Shown here: piece by piece, positions 60,747-64,000 of the stretch
Position numbering within the stretch: the stretch's first letter is position 1
Layout of the letters: every line of letters begins with the position of its first letter
Assembly: GCF_024171695.1 (NCBI RefSeq)
Contig: NZ_JAMTCF010000016.1
Coordinates: forward strand, 1-64,000
From: Actinosynnema pretiosum
GTDB lineage: Bacteria > Actinomycetota > Actinomycetes > Mycobacteriales > Pseudonocardiaceae
DNA: 64,000 nt
Reading direction: 5' to 3'
Notes under the pieces: generated by a model
Databases searched by the model: none
Seen by the model: only the letters and a program-made list of their open reading frames with translations
Told to the model about the DNA's origin: nothing
Position numbers and translations under genes: made by a program

Positions 60747-60760
60747 GTAAAGCGGTACAC
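60747..60760. promoter_or_regulatory. LacI-type operator 1
   Basis: GTAAAGCGGTACAC, a CG-centred imperfect dyad of LacI-family type (GTAnAnCGnTnTAC-like). It lies in the gap between the transport operon (minus) and the LacI gene (plus). Confidence 0.75.
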
Positions 60761-60779
60761 AATCGAAGTGGCGAGCAAG

Positions 60780-60793
60780 GTATACCGCTTTAC
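60780..60793. promoter_or_regulatory. LacI-type operator 2
   Basis: GTATACCGCTTTAC, the reverse complement of GTAAAGCGGTATAC, so it is nearly the same site as operator 1 in opposite orientation; centres are 33 bases apart. Two sites suit control of both divergent promoters. Confidence 0.78.
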
Positions 60794-60828
60794 ATCCGGC
60801 GGTCAATGCCCTTAGCCTCGGCGGTGCC

Positions 60829-61863
60829 ATGAGTGAACCCAGCACGAAGCGCGTGACGATCGCGGCGGTGGCCCGCAGGGCGGGCGTCTCACCGTCGGCG
60901 GTGTCGCACGTCTTCAACGGACGGCCGAACGTCTCCGAAGCCACCGCGGCCCGCATCCGCGCCGCCGCCGACGAGCTGAACTGGCGCCCGAACCTGGCCA
61001 GCCGCAAGGTCTCCGGCGGGGGCGGGCGCAGCCTCGGCCTGGTCATCGCCCGGTCGCGGGGCACGTTCGGCCGCGACCCCTTCTTCATGCGCCTGCTCGC
61101 CGGGCTGACCGAGCCGCTGGCCGAGCTCGGCTGGTCGCTGTCGCTGACCCTCGTGCGGCCCGACGAGGACGAGGAGCAGCTCTACCGGCAGTGGTGGGGC
61201 GAGAAGCGGGTCGACGCGTTCCTGCTCGTCGACGTGCGCGACGACGATCCCAGGCTCGCGCTGGTCGAGCAGCTCGGCGCCCCCGCCGCCCTGCTCGGCG
61301 CGCCCGTCCCCGGACCGGTCGCCTCGGTCACCGTGGGTGACGGCACCGCGTTCGCCGAGGCCGTCGAGCACCTCGCCGGGCTCGGCCACCGCAGCGTCAC
61401 CCGCGTCACCGACGCGCCCGGCCTCGCCCACACCAGGGCCAGGGACGAGCGCTTCCGCGAGGCCGCCCTCGAACGCGGCGTCCGGGCCGAGGTGGCGGCG
61501 TGGGACAAGGGCGCCGAGGACCCGGTGGCGGACCTGCTGGGCAGGCTGGGGGAGTCGACGGCGATCATCGTGGACAGCGAGACCGTCGCCGCCGAGATCG
61601 TCGCGCACGCCCCCGAGGTCGGCGTCCGCGTCCCCGACCAGCTCTCGGTGATCGCCTGGGAGGACTCCTGGGTGTCCACGATCGTCCGCCCCCGCCTGAC
61701 CGCCTTCGACGCCCCCGTCGAGGAGAGCGCCCGCGCCGCCGTCGCCCTGCTCGAACGCCTGGTCCGAGGCGAGGAAGCCACCCCCCAGACCGTCAGCGGT
61801 CGCCGCCTGCTCGTCCGCGAGTCCACGGCCCCCGCTCCGAACAACCGCGAGGAGAGCCCTTGA
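60829..61863 (+). CDS. LacI-family regulator of the glycan locus
   Basis: 344 residues. HTH VTIAAVARRAGVSPSAVSHV, FNGRPNVSEATAARIRAAAD with hinge helix NWRPNLASRKVS; the rest is a periplasmic-binding-like sensor. It sits between the transport/hydrolase operon and a further hydrolase gene and has two matching operators upstream. Repression relieved by an imported sugar is the standard mode. Its stop overlaps the next gene start. Confidence 0.9.
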   Translation: MSEPSTKRVTIAAVARRAGVSPSAVSHVFNGRPNVSEATAARIRAAADELNWRPNLASRKVSGGGGRSLGLVIARSRGTFGRDPFFMRLLAGLTEPLAELGWSLSLTLVRPDEDEEQLYRQWWGEKRVDAFLLVDVRDDDPRLALVEQLGAPAALLGAPVPGPVASVTVGDGTAFAEAVEHLAGLGHRSVTRVTDAPGLAHTRARDERFREAALERGVRAEVAAWDKGAEDPVADLLGRLGESTAIIVDSETVAAEIVAHAPEVGVRVPDQLSVIAWEDSWVSTIVRPRLTAFDAPVEESARAAVALLERLVRGEEATPQTVSGRRLLVRESTAPAPNNREESP

Positions 61864-63107
61864 CCACGAGCACCCCGAGGTTCGGCGTCAACTACACCCC
61901 GTCGAAGGACTGGATGTTCCAGTGGATGGCCGTCGACCCCGACGTCGTCCGCGCGGACTTCGCGGCGATCGCCGCCCTGGGCGTCGACCACGTGCGCGTC
62001 TTCCCGCTGTGGCCGGTGCTCCAGCCGAACCGCACCCTGATCAGGCAGCGGGCGCTGGACGACATCGCCCTGGTGGCCGACGTCGCCGCGGAGCTCGACC
62101 TGGACATCGCCGTGGACGTGATCCAGGGCCACATGTCCGGCTTCGACTTCGTGCCCGCCTGGTTGGTGAACTGGCACAGCACCAACATGTTCACCGACCA
62201 GCCCGCGGTGGAGGCCCAGGCCGCCCTGGTCGCCGCCGTCTACGACGCGGTCCGCGACCGCCCGAACTTCCTCGGCCTGACCCTGGGCAACGAGGTCAAC
62301 CAGTTCCAGCCCCCCAACCCCGCCGCGATGCCCGCCACCACCGACCAGGTGACGCACTGGCTGACCTCGCTGCTCACCGCCCCGCGCGACCGCGACCCGC
62401 GCCACGTCGTGACCCACAGCGAGAACGACCACCTCTGGTACCGCGACGAGCACCCCTTCGTCCCGACCCACGCCACCCGCCTGGGCGACATGACCACCGT
62501 GCACTCCTGGATCTTCAACGGCACGGCCGCCCGCTACGGCGCACTGTCCCCGCAGTCGGTCCGCCACGCCGAGTGGATGATCGAGCTGTCGAAGGCCTTC
62601 GCGACCGACCCGACCCGCCAGGTCTGGTTGCAGGAGGTCGGCGCCCCGTCGATGAACCTGGCGGAGGCGGAGATGCCCGAGTTCTGCACCCGCACCGTCC
62701 AGGCGGCGCTGACCACCACCGACCTCTACGCGATCACCTGGTGGTGCTCCCACGACGTCTCGCGGACCCTGGGCGACTACAAGGACCTGGAGTACTCCCT
62801 GGGCCTGCTGGACACGGAGAACAACGTCAAGCCCCTTGGCCGCCGCTTCGCCGACCTGATCGCCGAGGCGAGGCGCACCCCGCCGTCCCCGAAGCCCAGG
62901 ACGGTCGCCGTGGTGGTCGACGTGGACGCCGACGACCGCCCCCTGTCCCGCACCGCCCTCGCCCCCGGCGGGGCGGTCTTCGAGCGCTGGCACGAACTGC
63001 GCGAGCAGGGCGCCGACGTCACCGTGGTGACCAGCGCGGCAGCCGCGTCCCCCGAGGCGCTGGAGGCACGCGGAATCCTGACGCTCGCGCAGGGGGCGCC
63101 CGCCTGA
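61860..63107 (+). CDS. GH5-like beta-mannosidase-type hydrolase
   Basis: 415 residues, intracellular. TTG start at 61860 overlaps the LacI stop, with GAGGAGAG upstream. Clan GH-A barrel: FGVNYTPSKDWMFQW, GVDHVRVFPLWPVLQPNR, acid/base E145 in LTLGNEVNQFQ and nucleophile E259 in VWLQEVGAPSMN. The N-terminal pattern recalls GH5 subfamily 18 enzymes, beta-mannosidases acting on the mannose-GlcNAc core of N-glycans. The subfamily assignment is from memory and moderately sure. With GH125 and GH3 it suggests stepwise degradation of mannosylated glycans. Confidence 0.78.
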   Translation: MTTSTPRFGVNYTPSKDWMFQWMAVDPDVVRADFAAIAALGVDHVRVFPLWPVLQPNRTLIRQRALDDIALVADVAAELDLDIAVDVIQGHMSGFDFVPAWLVNWHSTNMFTDQPAVEAQAALVAAVYDAVRDRPNFLGLTLGNEVNQFQPPNPAAMPATTDQVTHWLTSLLTAPRDRDPRHVVTHSENDHLWYRDEHPFVPTHATRLGDMTTVHSWIFNGTAARYGALSPQSVRHAEWMIELSKAFATDPTRQVWLQEVGAPSMNLAEAEMPEFCTRTVQAALTTTDLYAITWWCSHDVSRTLGDYKDLEYSLGLLDTENNVKPLGRRFADLIAEARRTPPSPKPRTVAVVVDVDADDRPLSRTALAPGGAVFERWHELREQGADVTVVTSAAAASPEALEARGILTLAQGAPA

Positions 63108-63227
63108 GCCGCGCGCACGCCCGGTGCCCGTCCGGTCACCCTCCGCAGACCTCTGGACCTGCGAAAACCCCAAAAATGTCGGTGCGCCCCGCTACCGTCC
63201 CACCATCGGGATTCCAGGGGGTCGGGC

Positions 63228-64000
63228 ATGAGTGGGCGAGTGTCCTCGGAGGACGCCTACGTGATGGGCGGGGCGCAGGCGCGGCAGGTCCTGCCGCGCC
63301 GGGGTGACGGCCGCAAGGCCCGCGCGCTGGCGCCCGACGCCGCCGTGCGGGTGCGCGGTCTGATCGCCGCCTCGCGCGAGTCGCTGGCCGGGGGCAGGCG
63401 CGGCGACGCGCTCGCGAGGTCCCTGGAGGAGCACCTGGCCACCCCCGGTCCGGTCAGCGCCGGGATCGTCCACCGGATCGTGGAGCACGACGCCGGGACG
63501 TGGCAGGCCGAGGAGACCGCCTGCTTCGCCGACGCCTGGGCGGCCGAGCACGGCGTGGTGTTCGCCGCCGAGGCGGTGCTCGTCTCCGCGCTCCACCGGG
63601 TCGACCGCGACGGCGTCCTGACCACCCGGTTCGACACCGAGGCGATCGAGTGGAGCTGGGCGGGCCACCGACCCCTGGCCCGCGTGCGGCACGCGCTGGC
63701 CGCCGCGTCGGACGCCGAGCACGAGGCGGCGGTGGAGCGCGTTGCCGCGCACCGGGGCACCCTCAGGGGCCGCACCCTGGCCGCGTTCCTGCTGCCCACC
63801 GAGACCGGCTGGACCGACCCCCTGTTCGAGGAGCTGTCGGTCCTGGCCTCCCGCTACATCACCCCCTGGCTGTTCCTTGGCACCGTCGCCGACCGCCGGT
63901 GGCTGGAGGCCCTGGTGGACCGCTGCCCTCCCGAGGGCGTGCGGGACCCCTCCTGGGTGCTGCCGACCCTGGTCGACGCGATCGGCCCCGAGGACGTGCT
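63228..64000 (+). CDS. Unrecognised protein, cut by right edge
   Basis: The frame is open from ATG 63228 (AGGGGG upstream) to the end of the window, giving at least 257 residues. It begins MSGRVSSEDAYVMGGAQARQ and contains Ala- and acid-rich helices (ALARSLEEHLATPGPVSAGI, FADAWAAEHGVVFAAEAVLV, EELSVLASRYITPWLFLGTV). Codon use is normal for this genome, so it is a real gene. The helical pattern recalls the long HEAT-like DUF4132 proteins, but I am not confident. It follows the glycan locus after a 120-base gap. Confidence 0.6.
   Translation, partial: MSGRVSSEDAYVMGGAQARQVLPRRGDGRKARALAPDAAVRVRGLIAASRESLAGGRRGDALARSLEEHLATPGPVSAGIVHRIVEHDAGTWQAEETACFADAWAAEHGVVFAAEAVLVSALHRVDRDGVLTTRFDTEAIEWSWAGHRPLARVRHALAAASDAEHEAAVERVAAHRGTLRGRTLAAFLLPTETGWTDPLFEELSVLASRYITPWLFLGTVADRRWLEALVDRCPPEGVRDPSWVLPTLVDAIGPEDV

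Noticed and set aside
1..64000. CRISPR arrays, tRNA or rRNA genes
   Set aside because: No regularly spaced repeats with unique spacers and no tRNA cloverleaf or rRNA-like conserved stretches were noticed.

Overview
The window comes from a high-GC actinomycete. Third-codon positions are strongly G/C, GTG and TTG starts and 4-nt GTGA/ATGA gene overlaps are frequent, and LuxR, TetR, MerR, LacI, SARP and StrR-type regulators are abundant. An Actinosynnema/Saccharothrix-like member of the Pseudonocardiaceae would fit, but that is inference. No rRNA, tRNA or CRISPR array was seen.

Layout. 1-4180: an insertion-sequence scrap yard holding an IS630-type transposase tail, a dead IS5-family copy, an intact IS5-family copy and a frameshifted third IS. 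It encloses one visibly AT-rich gene of unknown function (1176-2153). 4561-13639: LuxR-type regulator, small secreted protein, giant secreted GH2 beta-galactosidase, PLP-dependent dehydratase with divergent LysR regulator, and an XRE regulator facing a DUF1330 gene across a perfect palindrome. 13713-16804: a three-gene operon of acyl-CoA/AMP ligase, tRNA-dependent cyclodipeptide synthase and methyltransferase, which is probably a small natural-product cluster. 17182-22898: SDR gene, a chimeric pseudogene made of acyl-CoA-dehydrogenase and amine-oxidase fragments, and an AfsR/SARP regulator. 23278-33196: HEAT/MerR genes, SDR genes, a secreted GH5-CBM13 enzyme, TetR, and a complete four-gene ECF vitamin-type transporter.

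33234-50095 is the most interesting region. A minus-strand run of twelve genes encodes a thymidylate-synthase-like enzyme whose specificity Asn is Asp (expected for CMP hydroxymethylases such as MilA), a MilB-like nucleotide N-glycosidase, a cytidine/dCMP-type deaminase, ThiD-like hydroxymethylpyrimidine kinase, TenA-like protein, cupin/JmjC oxygenase, class B asparagine synthetase, aspartate-carbamoyltransferase-like enzyme with an altered acceptor loop, two APH-type kinases (one fused to a HAD phosphatase), a GT2 glycosyltransferase and an MFS exporter. A StrR-type activator gene is divergent, followed by a second MFS/glycosyltransferase pair. I read this as an undescribed 5-hydroxymethyl-cytosine-derived pyrimidine antimetabolite pathway, related in its first steps to mildiomycin and bacimethrin.

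50274-54041 holds secreted, EF-hand and FAD-monooxygenase genes, the last divergent from a TetR gene across three copies of one operator. 54046-63107 is a LacI-controlled glycan utilisation locus (ABC importer, GH3, GH125, GH5-like), probably for mannose-containing glycans. The right edge cuts an unrecognised gene.
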